Below, one piece after another: positions 21,069 to 29,990 of a stretch of 64,000 nucleotides of DNA (position 1 is its first letter; each line of letters opens with the position of its first letter). The notes under the pieces were generated by a model. That model did no database searches, was not told the DNA's origin, and was given only the letters and a program-made list of their open reading frames with translations. The DNA lies in assembly GCA_014649155.1 (NCBI GenBank), contig BMSM01000035.1, forward strand, positions 1-64,000, written 5' to 3'. This stretch comes from Streptomyces griseoviridis. Lineage in GTDB: Bacteria; Actinomycetota; Actinomycetes; Streptomycetales; Streptomycetaceae. The position numbers were made by a program, and so were the translations under genes.

Positions 21069-21373
21069 AGTTCCTCCTGGTGTGGTCGAGCACCCTCGTG
21101 CCGTACGGGCACTCATGTGCCGGGCTGGGGGCGACCGTACCTGTCGTCCGATCCGTCTCGTTTCCCCCCGGACGCGTGCGATCCGTCCGTAGGTTCCGAC
21201 GCCGCACCCGCATCAAGCGTAAACGCCATGACGCCCGGCGGGGCAGGCCCGTCCGCCGTGCGTCCGGGCCGTCGCGGGGGCCGTCTCCCCGAGGAGCCGT
21301 CCACCCCGCCGGCGGCGTCTCCTCCGGACGCGGTGTGCCGCGCCGAACCCCGGGCAGAACCGGACGGGTGCGC
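21069..21373. other. Intergenic stretch upstream of the EspI-like gene
   Basis: About 305 bp with no supported gene. It should carry the minus-strand promoter of the EspI-like gene. A CGATCCGTC motif occurs twice (about 21153 and 21179). I could not fix a -35/-10 pair. The short ORFs here are Arg/Pro-rich shadows. Confidence 0.4.
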
Positions 21374-21691
21374 CTATTCCGCCGGGGTGCCGCCGTTGTG
21401 CGGGGCCGGCTCCAGGTCGAACTCGCCGTCGCGGGCCCCCAGTACGAACGCCCGCCACTCCGCCTCCGTGTACCGCAGGACGGTGTCCGGGTCGAGCGAG
21501 GACCGCATGGCCACCGCCCCTTCCGGGAGATAGGCGATCTCTACGCGCTCCTCGTGCTCCTCGGTGCCGGGCGCGCTGTGCCATTCGACGTCCGAGATGT
21601 CGAGGGCGTACAGCTCGTCCCGCTCCCTCTCCTTGCGGGCCTTGACGTCCTCGTCCCGCGTCTCCGTGCTGCTGTCGTGTGCGTCGGCCAT
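21374..21691 (-). CDS. DUF397 domain protein
   Basis: A 105-residue protein from ATG 21689-21691; GGAAGGGGCCC lies just upstream. An acidic helix (residues ~1-30, rich in Glu/Arg/Lys) precedes a DUF397 domain: DVEWHSAPG, then VEIAYLPEGAVAMRSSLDPD, then LRYTEAEWRAFVLGARDGEF. DUF397 proteins are small actinobacterial regulators, normally encoded beside an XRE-type helix-turn-helix gene; none is seen here. The position inside the ESX locus suggests a link to its control, but this is inference. Confidence 0.8.
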   Translation of the reverse strand: MADAHDSSTETRDEDVKARKERERDELYALDISDVEWHSAPGTEEHEERVEIAYLPEGAVAMRSSLDPDTVLRYTEAEWRAFVLGARDGEFDLEPAPHNGGTPAE

Positions 21692-21907
21692 GGTCGAAGG
21701 GCCCCTTCCGGTGAGCGGACGACGTGCACGGTCACCATACTTGCCGCCCGGACGCCCGCACGGACGAACGGCCCGCTCCCAACCCCCGTGACGGACGCCG
21801 CCGTTCGCCGTGGGACCCCCTCGGCGCGGCCGGCCGCGTCCACCCACCGCCGAGGGCGTTCATCCTCAGGGGTGGGGGACGTGGGCACGCCGTACGCCCT
21901 GGTCGCC

Positions 21908-22735
21908 TCAGTCCATGCGGCGCGGTGCGCCGAGGAGCCCGGTCTCCGCGTCGGTGGGCTGGGTCATCACGTACTGCCGGTGTTTCTGCGTGCACCACAG
22001 CGCCACGCTGTCGGAGAGGGACGGCAGGGACGTGACGTCGTCCCGGCCCAGCCGCATCACCCTGCCGACGATGTCGGACTCCTGAGGGGAGATCCGCTGG
22101 ATGCCGACGACGTCGGCGGTGGACAGCAGCCGTGGCGCGGTGGGGCCGAGATAGGGGAGCAGCGTCAGCACCGACTGCCACGGCTGAGTGGTGAGGCGGC
22201 TGCGCGGCGGGCGGATGCCGAGGTCGCGGATGATGAGCACCGGGCTCGCCGGGGACGGCCCCTGGGGAGCGATCCGCCCCACGGGGTGCACCGTCACGCA
22301 CTGCTGGCCGCCGCCGGCCGCCTGCGCCATCGGCGACCACAGCTGGGGGCGGGCCGTCTCCACGGCCACCCGGGCGCCGATCGCCGCCGCGCGCAGGGCG
22401 ATGACCTGGGCCAGCCAGGTGCCGCCGACCAGCACGACGTCCAGCCGGGTGGGCCGGCACAGGCCCAGGATCGCCGGCTGGTTGTCCGGGTCTATTCCGA
22501 GGACCATGCCGTCGTCGCCCACGGGCAGGGAGAGCTGCGCCAGCGAGCCGGCGTCCACGAGGTGGCGCTCGCGCCGGGGGCCGAGCAGGCCGAACGCGGC
22601 GCGCAGCCGGCGCTGGGGTCCGTGCCGGGAGGGGGCGGGGGTGCGGGGCAGGTGGCCCGCGCGCTGCCCGGGGAAGCCGGAGGCCGACGAGCCGAAACCG
22701 GGGCGGCCGGCGGCCGGAGCGGTCGGGGCGGACAT
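21908..22735 (-). CDS. Conserved ESX-linked protein encoded after eccE
   Basis: A 275-residue protein. Its start ATG 22733-22735 overlaps the eccE stop (TGATG), so the two are coupled. The N-terminal 45 residues are Pro/Gly/Ala-rich. The remainder is alpha/beta without a signal peptide or transmembrane segment, including GMVLGIDPDNQPAILGLCRP and VVLVGGTWLAQVIALRAAAI (both near the middle) and a C-terminal SVALWCTQKHRQYVMTQPT. The position and coupling make it a likely ESX accessory. I recognise no named family; weak similarity to the soluble part of EccE is possible. Confidence 0.65.
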   Translation of the reverse strand: MSAPTAPAAGRPGFGSSASGFPGQRAGHLPRTPAPSRHGPQRRLRAAFGLLGPRRERHLVDAGSLAQLSLPVGDDGMVLGIDPDNQPAILGLCRPTRLDVVLVGGTWLAQVIALRAAAIGARVAVETARPQLWSPMAQAAGGGQQCVTVHPVGRIAPQGPSPASPVLIIRDLGIRPPRSRLTTQPWQSVLTLLPYLGPTAPRLLSTADVVGIQRISPQESDIVGRVMRLGRDDVTSLPSLSDSVALWCTQKHRQYVMTQPTDAETGLLGAPRRMD

Positions 22736-24087
22736 CAGCGGGTACCTCCCAGCGGCAGGGTGGCCAGGACTCCGGGGAGCTGCTCACGGTCGAGCCGGAC
22801 CAGACCGACCCGGAAGGCGGCCGCCGCGCGCTCCAAGTGCTGGGCGGCCTCGTCGAGTTCGTTCTCGCCGCGGCCGGTCAGGCGGACGTGGCCGGACAGG
22901 GCGAGGAGGCCGCCCCGCCGCTTGCCGATCGTCAGCGAGAAGGTGCTGGCCAGCGCCGGGGACGAGGTGAGCGCGCCGACCAGCTGCGGAAGCGTGGACG
23001 TCCCGCCGCCGACCTGCGGCCAGCGGGAGATCCAGTACGTGGTGTGCCAGCGGTCGTCGCAGCGCCAGGCGCGGGACGTCTCGGCGGTGCGGCGGCTGGA
23101 GCGGCTGCCGTCGAGCGCCGCGCCGCCGGTGGTGGCCAGTGGGTTGACGCAACTGGACGTGGCGATGGCCGCGTTGATGTCCGACTCGCTCAGCACCTTG
23201 GCCTTCAGACCGGCCCCCATCAGCCGGCTGGCCAGCTGGTCGGCGACCCGCAGCAGCGCTCGCCGGGCCCCCTGCATGCCGCCGCCGCGGGCCTGGACGG
23301 CCTCCGGGCACAGCTCCGGGTCGAGCTTGAGCGCGACCCACGTCAGCCGCAGGCCGGGCGTCATGCTCTGGGCCTGCAGCGGGCCGTAGGAGCGGACCGC
23401 CATGGCCTGCGGGGGCAGGTGCGGGGCCGGCGCGGGCTGGGTGTGCTGCACGACCTGGACGGAGGCGAGCCGGATGTCGTCCACCTCCAGCAGGCCCTGC
23501 AGCAGGTCGAGGGGGATGTCCCGGGTGCCGGCGGCGGGGCGCAGCGGGAGGTCGGCGGCCTCCACCTGTACCAGGGCGCTGAGGAAGGTGCCGTCACCGA
23601 CCATGCCGATCTCGCGCTGCTGGCGGTCGTGGAAGGAGTAGGTGCGCAGCGCCGGGTCGCACTCGACGGCCGGGGCGAAGCCGGGGTCCGTGCCGGGCGG
23701 CACCGGCTCGGAGTTGCGCTTGCGCCGGTCCCGCAGGGCGCGGGCGGTGCCGAACCACTCGGGCAGCGGCCGGCCGCGCCGGCGCAGCAACCCGGCCAGG
23801 ACCAGCGGAACGGCCAGCACGATGCCGACCGTGAGCCCGATGGGGCGCAGCAGCCAGCCGATCAGGAGCACGGCGGCGGCGAGTTCGAAGCCGACCAGCT
23901 GCTGGACCCGGATGGGGCCGATGCTGCCGGGACGCCGGGCGAGGGTGGGTGCGGCCGGGGCCGCCGGGGCGGTACGGTCGGAGGCCGAGGGCGGTGACTG
24001 CGCCGGCTCCGGCGGCCCTTCCGGCCGCTGGTTCTCCCGTGTGCGACGGCCGCCGTTTCGGCGCCGAGACCTGGTCGCAGTGCTCAT
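22735..24087 (-). CDS. eccE: Type VII secretion protein EccE
   Basis: A 450-residue protein from ATG 24085-24087; the longer in-frame start at 24144 is less likely. Two hydrophobic segments lie at about residues 65-100 (LVGFELAAAVLLIGWLL, then LTVGIVLAVPLVLAGLL). A soluble domain follows with FGTARALRDRR and GVVEVDD-like strands. This is the EccE layout: EccE is the peripheral subunit of the ESX membrane core with EccB, EccC and EccD. The N-terminal 60 residues are a basic/Pro-rich cytoplasmic tail. It is divergent from eccB, with about 190 bp between the two starts. Confidence 0.85.
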   Translation of the reverse strand: MSTATRSRRRNGGRRTRENQRPEGPPEPAQSPPSASDRTAPAAPAAPTLARRPGSIGPIRVQQLVGFELAAAVLLIGWLLRPIGLTVGIVLAVPLVLAGLLRRRGRPLPEWFGTARALRDRRKRNSEPVPPGTDPGFAPAVECDPALRTYSFHDRQQREIGMVGDGTFLSALVQVEAADLPLRPAAGTRDIPLDLLQGLLEVDDIRLASVQVVQHTQPAPAPHLPPQAMAVRSYGPLQAQSMTPGLRLTWVALKLDPELCPEAVQARGGGMQGARRALLRVADQLASRLMGAGLKAKVLSESDINAAIATSSCVNPLATTGGAALDGSRSSRRTAETSRAWRCDDRWHTTYWISRWPQVGGGTSTLPQLVGALTSSPALASTFSLTIGKRRGGLLALSGHVRLTGRGENELDEAAQHLERAAAAFRVGLVRLDREQLPGVLATLPLGGTR

Positions 24088-24280
24088 CCCCCGGAACAAC
24101 CCCTTTGCATTGTCTGGCCGCGACTTGAGCTGGCGGCGCACCACGGTACCCCGTACCGTACGGTGCGATCGTCACACGGCATAGTAGGGGCCCCTGCAGG
24201 AGCAAACGCCGCGGATCGGCGGGTGGCCCGGGGGTTCTCGTAAACGGCAGCAAAGTGAAAAACGGGGAGTTGACCGATCG

Positions 24281-25840
24281 ATGGCGACACGTAGGGATGA
24301 GCTGAACGCCTATTCCTTCGCGCGCAAGCGCACGGTGGCGGCGTTCTTGCAGCCGTCCCCGCACGGTTCGGAGGAAGGCGCCCCGCGCCCCTTCAAGACC
24401 GTCCTGCCGAGTCTCGGCGTGGCCACGCTCATCGTCATCGGTTTCGGCGCCTGGGGCATGCTCAGCCCGACGGCGCCGAAGGGCTGGGACAGCGAGGGCA
24501 AGAACATCCTCGTCGGCAGCGAGTCGACCACGCGCTACGTCCTGGTGCGCACCAAGGGCGAGGAGAAGCCCAGCCTGCACCCGGTGCTCAACCTGGCCTC
24601 CGCCAAGCTGCTGCTCAAGGGCGACAACCCGCAGGTCATCAAGATCAAGGAGTCGGTGCTCGACGAGAGCACTTACGCGATGGGCGCCACCGTCGGCATC
24701 CCGTTCGCACCGGACCGGCTGCCCTCCCCGAAGGACGCCGAGACGGTCAAGGTGTGGGCGCTGTGCGAGGCGCCGGGCAAGGGCGAGGACCAGCAGCCGG
24801 TCAAGGCGACGTACGTGCTCGACCAGTCCGACTACACCTCCCTGCTGCACAAGGGCGGCAACGAGCTGCGGCAGAACGAGGCCCTGTACGTGGAGGGTCC
24901 CGCCGAGGGCGGCGCCACCCCCCGCTACATGGTCACCTCGGACGGACGGGCCTACCTGATGGGCGGCAGGGACTGGAAGCTCCGGTCGGAATCGGGGCTC
25001 AAGACGCTGGAGCGCGCCGTGTTCGGCGACGGCGTCTCGCCGCAGAAGGTCAGCGCCGAGTTCATCAAGACGCTGAACGTGGTGGGGGCGCTCGACTTCC
25101 CGAGCCTCGGCTCCGACGTCGGCACGCAGGCCCAGGTCGACGGCCTCGACCCCGGCCTGTCCAAGGTGGGGCTGATCGTCGAGGCGCCGTCGGGCCTCGG
25201 CAGGCAGAAGTACATCGTGCTGAAGGACCGGGTCCAGCCCGTCTCCGACTTCACGGCCCAGCTGTGGCTGCGCAGCCCCTGGGTGGAGGGCGTCTACGGC
25301 GCCGAGAACCCGGAGCCGGTGGAGGTCACCTTCAACGACATCCAGCCGGCCGACGGCGAGTGGATGTCGCAGGCGAACTTCCCCAAGAAGCCGGTCGCCC
25401 AGGTCAACACGCACTGGGAAGAGGGCGGCAACAAGGTCTCGTGCAGCGTCTGGCACGGCAAGGACGACCAGTACACCGGCCTTCCGAAGATGACCGTCTG
25501 GAGCGGCCGGGAGTACCCCAAGGACGTGGCCCAGAGCGGTTCCAGCACCTATGTCTCACCCGGCAGCGGCCTCCTCTTCAAGCGCCTGACCGGCACCGAC
25601 GCCGGCGGCGGCAGTGTCTACCTGGTCACCGACACCGGCCTGCGCTACTCGGTCCCCGCGACCAACGACAGCCAGGTCACCGGCGGTGAGAAGGCCGAGG
25701 GCGAGAAGACCAACACGGCCCAGGTCCGGCTCGGCTACGACAAGATCACCCCGGTCTCCGTTCCGGCGGCCTGGGCCGACCTGCTGGCCGCGGGGCCCGA
25801 ACTGAGCAGCGGCAACGCCGAGCAGGCACAGGGGTCCTAG
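24281..25840 (+). CDS. eccB: Type VII secretion protein EccB
   Basis: A 519-residue single-pass membrane protein. It has the EccB hallmark N-terminus MATRRDELNAYSFARKRTVA and a transmembrane helix at about residues 48-66 (SLGVATLIVIGFGAWGML). A large periplasm-facing domain of EccB repeats follows, with VLNLASAKLLL, VGIPFAPDRLPSPKDAE and a region that normally carries a conserved disulfide (Cys in WALCEAPG and in NKVSCSVWHG). EccB forms the extracytoplasmic part of the ESX core. GGGGAG lies 11 bp upstream. The stop codon overlaps the end of a MITE-like repeat. Confidence 0.92.
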   Translation: MATRRDELNAYSFARKRTVAAFLQPSPHGSEEGAPRPFKTVLPSLGVATLIVIGFGAWGMLSPTAPKGWDSEGKNILVGSESTTRYVLVRTKGEEKPSLHPVLNLASAKLLLKGDNPQVIKIKESVLDESTYAMGATVGIPFAPDRLPSPKDAETVKVWALCEAPGKGEDQQPVKATYVLDQSDYTSLLHKGGNELRQNEALYVEGPAEGGATPRYMVTSDGRAYLMGGRDWKLRSESGLKTLERAVFGDGVSPQKVSAEFIKTLNVVGALDFPSLGSDVGTQAQVDGLDPGLSKVGLIVEAPSGLGRQKYIVLKDRVQPVSDFTAQLWLRSPWVEGVYGAENPEPVEVTFNDIQPADGEWMSQANFPKKPVAQVNTHWEEGGNKVSCSVWHGKDDQYTGLPKMTVWSGREYPKDVAQSGSSTYVSPGSGLLFKRLTGTDAGGGSVYLVTDTGLRYSVPATNDSQVTGGEKAEGEKTNTAQVRLGYDKITPVSVPAAWADLLAAGPELSSGNAEQAQGS

Positions 25841-26025
25841 AGCCTGTCGTCCGGATCACGCCGCGGACGCGGGGCCTGGCACGCGCACCTGCCGCGTTGG
25901 CGTCACTCGCCGACGCTCCGCGTCGGCTTCCTCCTCCGCCTCGCGTCCGCACGCACCAGGCCCCGCTCACCGGCGCGAGGAAGGCGCAGCCGATTGCCCG
26001 CGACCTGATCCGAACGACAGGCCCT
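25839..26025. repeat. MITE-like intergenic element with terminal inverted repeats
   Basis: About 187 bp bounded by imperfect inverted ends: AGAGCCTGTCGTCCGGATCA on the left and TGATCCGAACGACAGGCCCT on the right (two mismatches over 20). The interior is GC-rich and partly palindromic (GCGGGGCCTGG / CCAGGCCCCGC). I recall very similar sequences scattered between genes in Streptomyces genomes. It encodes no transposase. The left end coincides with the last bases of eccB. The rest of 26026-26191 has only a promoter-like TACCAT at 26130-26135. Confidence 0.75.
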
Positions 26026-26191
26026 ACGCGGGCGCCGGCCGCCGCGTCCGTGCGGGACGCGGCGGTGAAGAGGCTGTGTACATCCCTCCACAACCGGCTG
26101 CCGCCTCCGGCCCGCGCGCGGCCCGTCGCTACCATCACGGAGAAATCCGGCCCATGAGCCGGCAGAAACACAACGGGGGAGTACGTCGGCG

Positions 26192-26500
26192 ATGACCGGC
26201 TACTACAAAGTCGAACTCCAGGCGCTCGCGCAGCTCGTCACGCAGCTCGGTGAATGCGCGGACGACATGCGCGCCGCGATGAAACAGCTCAAGGACATCG
26301 GCCCCAAGAATTCCGGATACGCCGAACTGGAAGCGGCCTGCGACGAATTCCAGCAAAAGTGGGGGTACGGCATCGGCCGTATCGCCGACGCCGCGAGCGG
26401 TGTCACGGAGGGCCTTTCCGAAACACGGAAGGTGTACCAGGAACTGGAGGACCGGGTACGCGAGTCCTTCACGGCGTCCGGAAAGGCGGGCGGCGCGTGA
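26192..26500 (+). CDS. WXG100-like protein, ESX cassette A
   Basis: A 102-residue, all-helical protein, the size of the WXG100 superfamily. Trp57-Gly58 stands at the helix turn within ACDEFQQKWGYGI, and the tail carries the T7SS export motif Tyr82-x3-Glu86 followed by Phe93. The same pattern occurs at matching positions in the small proteins of cassettes B and C. A cACAACGGGGGAG leader precedes ATG 26192. The stop overlaps the next start by 4 bp. It probably forms a helical bundle with the large cassette protein and is a predicted secretion partner. Confidence 0.8.
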   Translation: MTGYYKVELQALAQLVTQLGECADDMRAAMKQLKDIGPKNSGYAELEAACDEFQQKWGYGIGRIADAASGVTEGLSETRKVYQELEDRVRESFTASGKAGGA

Positions 26501-27249
26501 CAGCGATATCCGGCAGCGCCGCCGACGCGGCCCCGGTCACCGACGCGGCGGGCGGCGCCGCGGACGACGGAAGCGCGCCGGCCGCCTTCCGCTTCCAGGT
26601 CCAGCCGGAGTTCCAGCCGGTCCCGCTGGACCCTGGGGCCGGCGCGGCGGCCGGTGACGAGGTCCTCGACGAGCGGATGCGGGACTTCGCCCGCGCCTAC
26701 TGGGGCGAGGCCGAGGAACGCGAACCGCTCCGCGCGTTCACCGCCGCCCTGTACGGCGTCAACTCCGCGCAGCTCGCCGCCGACGGCACCGTCTACCACG
26801 CCCTCGGCTTCTTCCCCGTCGGCGGCACCGCCGACGGGTCGCAGCCCCCCGAGCGGGTCAGCCGCTGCACCCTCACCGTCGGCGTCCGCGACCTCGACAA
26901 CCCCGACCCGCACCTGACCGCCGCCGGCATCGCGGAGACGCTCGACCGGGCCGGGGACGGCGGCGAGGTCCAGCTCGTCACCCTTCCCGCGGGCCCGGCC
27001 GTCGTCCGCGTCGCGGGGTCGCGCGCGGTGTGGCAGCTCCCCGACGGGGAGCAGGAGCGCTTCTTCCTGCGCGTCGAGGTCTGGCTGCCCTTCCCCGAGG
27101 ACGACCGGCTCCTGCTGCTGTGCCTGAGCACGGCCGATGTCCAGGACCTCTACCGCTACCAGGCGATTCTCGCCGACATCGCCGACACGGTGACCTTCGG
27201 CGACGAGCCCGCGGCGGACGCCGCGGCGCAGCCCCGCCCCTTCGGATGA
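26497..27249 (+). CDS. ESX cassette A accessory protein, C-terminal PFG
   Basis: A 250-residue protein from GTG 26497, overlapping the previous stop (GTGA). A variable N-terminus (residues 1-30) is followed by FQVQPEFQPVPLDP. A mixed alpha/beta domain has VYHALGFFPVGG, a VTLPAGPAVVRV strand and RVEVWLPFPEDDRLLLLCLS. The domain is shared with the proteins at 42847 and 45530. The protein ends RPFG, like EsxB. There is no signal peptide or TM segment, so it is probably cytosolic. A chaperone or targeting role for the neighbouring large protein is inferred; the family is not recognised by name. Confidence 0.7.
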   Translation: MTAISGSAADAAPVTDAAGGAADDGSAPAAFRFQVQPEFQPVPLDPGAGAAAGDEVLDERMRDFARAYWGEAEEREPLRAFTAALYGVNSAQLAADGTVYHALGFFPVGGTADGSQPPERVSRCTLTVGVRDLDNPDPHLTAAGIAETLDRAGDGGEVQLVTLPAGPAVVRVAGSRAVWQLPDGEQERFFLRVEVWLPFPEDDRLLLLCLSTADVQDLYRYQAILADIADTVTFGDEPAADAAAQPRPFG

Positions 27250-27271
27250 CCGCGTCGAGGAGGACGTACGC

Positions 27272-28789
27272 ATGAGCACACAGACCTACGACGCGCTCGG
27301 ATTCGACCCGGCACCCGGCGAGCCGGCCTCGCTCCAGCGGATCGTCACCACCCTCACCGGAGTGGGCAGCCGGCTCGACGCGGCGCACGGCACCCTCACC
27401 CGCGTGGGCAAGGCCGACGGTGTCTGGGAGGGTGACGCCGCCTCGGGCTTCGCCGAGAAGATCGGAGAGCTGCCGCGCTATCTCGCCGACGGCCACGGCT
27501 CGCTGCTCGAAGCCGCGCGGGCCCTGCACGGCTGGCAGGCGCGGCTGACCGACTTCCAGGCCCTCGCCGCCCGCTACGAGCAGGAGGCGGAGGAGGCCCG
27601 CCGCGCGCTGAAGCGGGCGGAGGCCGATCCCGACCTGGGGCTGGCGGGCCGGACCTTCGACACCGAGGCGGCCCTGGACGACGCCCAGCGGCGCCTGGAC
27701 CGCGCCGCCCGGCGGGTCGACGAGGCCGGCGCCGCCCTGGACGCCGTCATCCGCAAGGCCCAGGACCTGCTCGGCGACCACGAGGAGGCGGCGCGCGCCG
27801 CCGCGGAGGCCGTCCGCCGGGCCGCCGAACGCGCCCCCGACGAACCCGGCCTCTTCGACCGCTTCATGGACGGGCTCAAGGGGCTCGGCGACGCCGTCAA
27901 GGAGCTGGCGGGGGACATCTGGGAGTGGGTCCAGCAGCACGCCGACACCATCTACAAGATCGGCGACTGGCTCGGGTACGCCAGCGCCGCCTGTGACGTG
28001 CTCGCCGTCGTCTTCTCCGAGACCATCATCGGCGCCGTCGTCTTCGAGGCGATCGGCATGGTCCTCAACGGCGGCGCGCTCGCCGCGCACGCCGTCGGCT
28101 GGGCGGCCGGTGCCAAGAAGGGGAACTGGCTCGACATCGGGCTGGACATCGCCGGGTTCGTGCCGTTCGGGGACCTGGCGCGGGTGGGCAAGGTCGGACT
28201 CGGCGCCTTCAAGGGCGTCAAGATCCCGCTGAACGTCCTGGAGGCGGGTTCGAAGGCCGCCGACTCCCTCAAGCGCGCCGACGACATCGTCGAGGCGGTC
28301 GGCGGCGGCGCCGTACGGACCGTCGAGGAACAGGGCATGCGGGCGTTCGGCGTCGTCGGCGGCAAGATCGACGCCGTCAAGATCACCGCGGACACCTTCA
28401 AGGACCGCCTGGGCGTCGCCGTGGCCCGCCACTTCGGTGACGCCAACCTCTACCAGGCAGCGAGCGGACGCCTCGGCGGCGTACTCGACCACGTGGTGCC
28501 CAAGCTCGTCGAGAGCACCCCGCTGGGGCGGATCCCCGCCCTCGCCGACTCGGTCAGGTCGGTGGCGGACGACGCGGGCAACGTCCGGCAGTACGTGGAC
28601 CCCCGGTCCTGGACGGCCCGCGGTTACGAGGCGGTCACCGGCGCCCACAACCTGTACAAGGAAGGCGTCCGGCACGTCACCGAGGACATCCAGTACGGGT
28701 CGGAGAAGTTCCACGAGTCCGTCGACACGGCGCGGGAGAAGGCCAGCGAGTTCACCGGCCGGCTGGCCGCCGCCAACCCCTTCGGATGA
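27272..28789 (+). CDS. Large WXG-headed ESX cassette A protein, putative T7SS substrate
   Basis: A 505-residue protein. The WXG100-like head has Trp52-Glu-Gly54 (GVWEGDAASGF), followed by a coiled coil to about residue 195 rich in Glu/Ala/Arg. Hydrophobic segments lie at about 232-285 (AACDVLAVVFSETIIGAVVF and the following helix), then a C-terminal helical part ending ANPFG. It shares head, ADPDLGLA segment and hydrophobic region with the cassette C protein and head with cassette B. The layout fits LXG-like polymorphic T7SS substrates, but no toxin domain is recognised at the C-terminus. It lies 22 bp after the accessory gene. Confidence 0.72.
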   Translation: MSTQTYDALGFDPAPGEPASLQRIVTTLTGVGSRLDAAHGTLTRVGKADGVWEGDAASGFAEKIGELPRYLADGHGSLLEAARALHGWQARLTDFQALAARYEQEAEEARRALKRAEADPDLGLAGRTFDTEAALDDAQRRLDRAARRVDEAGAALDAVIRKAQDLLGDHEEAARAAAEAVRRAAERAPDEPGLFDRFMDGLKGLGDAVKELAGDIWEWVQQHADTIYKIGDWLGYASAACDVLAVVFSETIIGAVVFEAIGMVLNGGALAAHAVGWAAGAKKGNWLDIGLDIAGFVPFGDLARVGKVGLGAFKGVKIPLNVLEAGSKAADSLKRADDIVEAVGGGAVRTVEEQGMRAFGVVGGKIDAVKITADTFKDRLGVAVARHFGDANLYQAASGRLGGVLDHVVPKLVESTPLGRIPALADSVRSVADDAGNVRQYVDPRSWTARGYEAVTGAHNLYKEGVRHVTEDIQYGSEKFHESVDTAREKASEFTGRLAAANPFG

Positions 28790-28856
28790 GCCGCCCCGGA
28801 GCCGGGGGTAGGGTCACCGAGCGCATCAGCAGCAACGTCAGAGTCCGGGGTTGACC

Positions 28857-29990
28857 ATGAACCAGGCAGATCCGGCGTGGGGACCCCGTCGGCCGAAGTC
28901 GGCGTTCCGGCTGTGGAGCCGCTACGTCTTCCAGTGGTTCTGGGGCGTGCTGTACGCGCTCGGCCTGTTCGTGCTGCCGGTCGTCAGCGCCCTGCTCGAC
29001 GCCCTCCACGACGCCTCCGGGCGTCCCCGGTCGCGCCCGCCGCGGCGGGTCTGGCTGAGTCTCGCGCGGCTGCGGCGGGAACGGACCGCTGACGTCGCCC
29101 GGGTCGAGGCGCGGCTGCGCGAGCGGATCACCGGTCATCCGGACAGCGCGGACATCCTCCAGATCGACGACAGCCACTACCGGCAGATCGGCGCGACGAG
29201 GGCGTTGCAGATCGCGGGGGAGTACGGCTGGCACCTGCCGGAGGACTCCCTGCGCCATGCCCCCCGGTGGCTGGTGCTGCGGCGGGGCGCGCAGCCGCCG
29301 GACCACCGGGCGCCGGCGCACGGGCGGGTGACGCAGTCACCGGCGCACGCCCTGGCCGCGGACGGCGCCCCGTACACGCCGATCCCGGTGGAAGAGCACG
29401 CCGTAGCGGGTGAGATGGGCCCGTCGATCCGCCTCTGGGGCGGTGACCGGCGGCAGCCCCCCGTCGCCCGGATCGGCGTCGAGCCGAGGCAGCCCGGCAC
29501 GACCGGCCGGACGTCCCGCGAGCCGTTCACGCTCTACGGCGGTCCCGACGGCGGGCCGCTCTGCTCGGTACGGCCCGCCGGCCCCGGGTCCTACGACGTG
29601 CTCGCCGCGGACGGCACGGCGCTGGCCCGCGTCACGCGCCGCCCCGGCCGTCTCCTGCTGGGCCCGCGCCGGGTCCGGTGGACGGTGGAACCGGCGGGCA
29701 CGGCGCCGCCGTTCACGGGCCGGGTCGGCACCTGGTACGCGTGGGGCGGGTACTACGTGACCTTCCCGCTGTGGGCGGTCGTCTGGGTCTGCGCGGCGGT
29801 GTACTCGCTCGTCAACGGAGAGGGTGACGACATCGCCGTCACCGGCCCGAGCCGCACCCGCTGGCGCGCTCCCGGAACGGGCACCGCCATGGAGTACCGG
29901 GGGCTCAACAAGGTCTACCGGATCGACCCGCGACACCTGGACGCCAGGATCGCCTACGCCCAGGCGTACCTCCACGCGCGGGACCGCTGA
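28857..29990 (+). CDS. Membrane-associated protein beside cassette A, paralogue of 40310-41071
   Basis: About 377 residues from ATG 28857 (TTG 28851 is an alternative; GGGG lies upstream). Hydrophobic segments occur at about residues 26-46 and near 298-324 (VTFPLWAVVWVCAAVYSLV). Between them is a beta-rich part: LCSVRPAGPGSYDVLAADGT, then VTRRPGRLLLGPRRVRWTVE. The last ~155 residues are homologous to the gene at 40310, including the ending ARIAYAQAYLHARDR. The strand pattern resembles LURP-one/tubby-like folds, but weakly. Its position next to a cassette suggests immunity or membrane anchoring; this is inference. Confidence 0.6.
   Translation: MNQADPAWGPRRPKSAFRLWSRYVFQWFWGVLYALGLFVLPVVSALLDALHDASGRPRSRPPRRVWLSLARLRRERTADVARVEARLRERITGHPDSADILQIDDSHYRQIGATRALQIAGEYGWHLPEDSLRHAPRWLVLRRGAQPPDHRAPAHGRVTQSPAHALAADGAPYTPIPVEEHAVAGEMGPSIRLWGGDRRQPPVARIGVEPRQPGTTGRTSREPFTLYGGPDGGPLCSVRPAGPGSYDVLAADGTALARVTRRPGRLLLGPRRVRWTVEPAGTAPPFTGRVGTWYAWGGYYVTFPLWAVVWVCAAVYSLVNGEGDDIAVTGPSRTRWRAPGTGTAMEYRGLNKVYRIDPRHLDARIAYAQAYLHARDR

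Noticed and set aside
25897..26157. An 86-codon plus-strand frame inside the MITE-like element
   Set aside because: No RBS and Pro/Arg-biased translation; explained by the GC-rich repeat.
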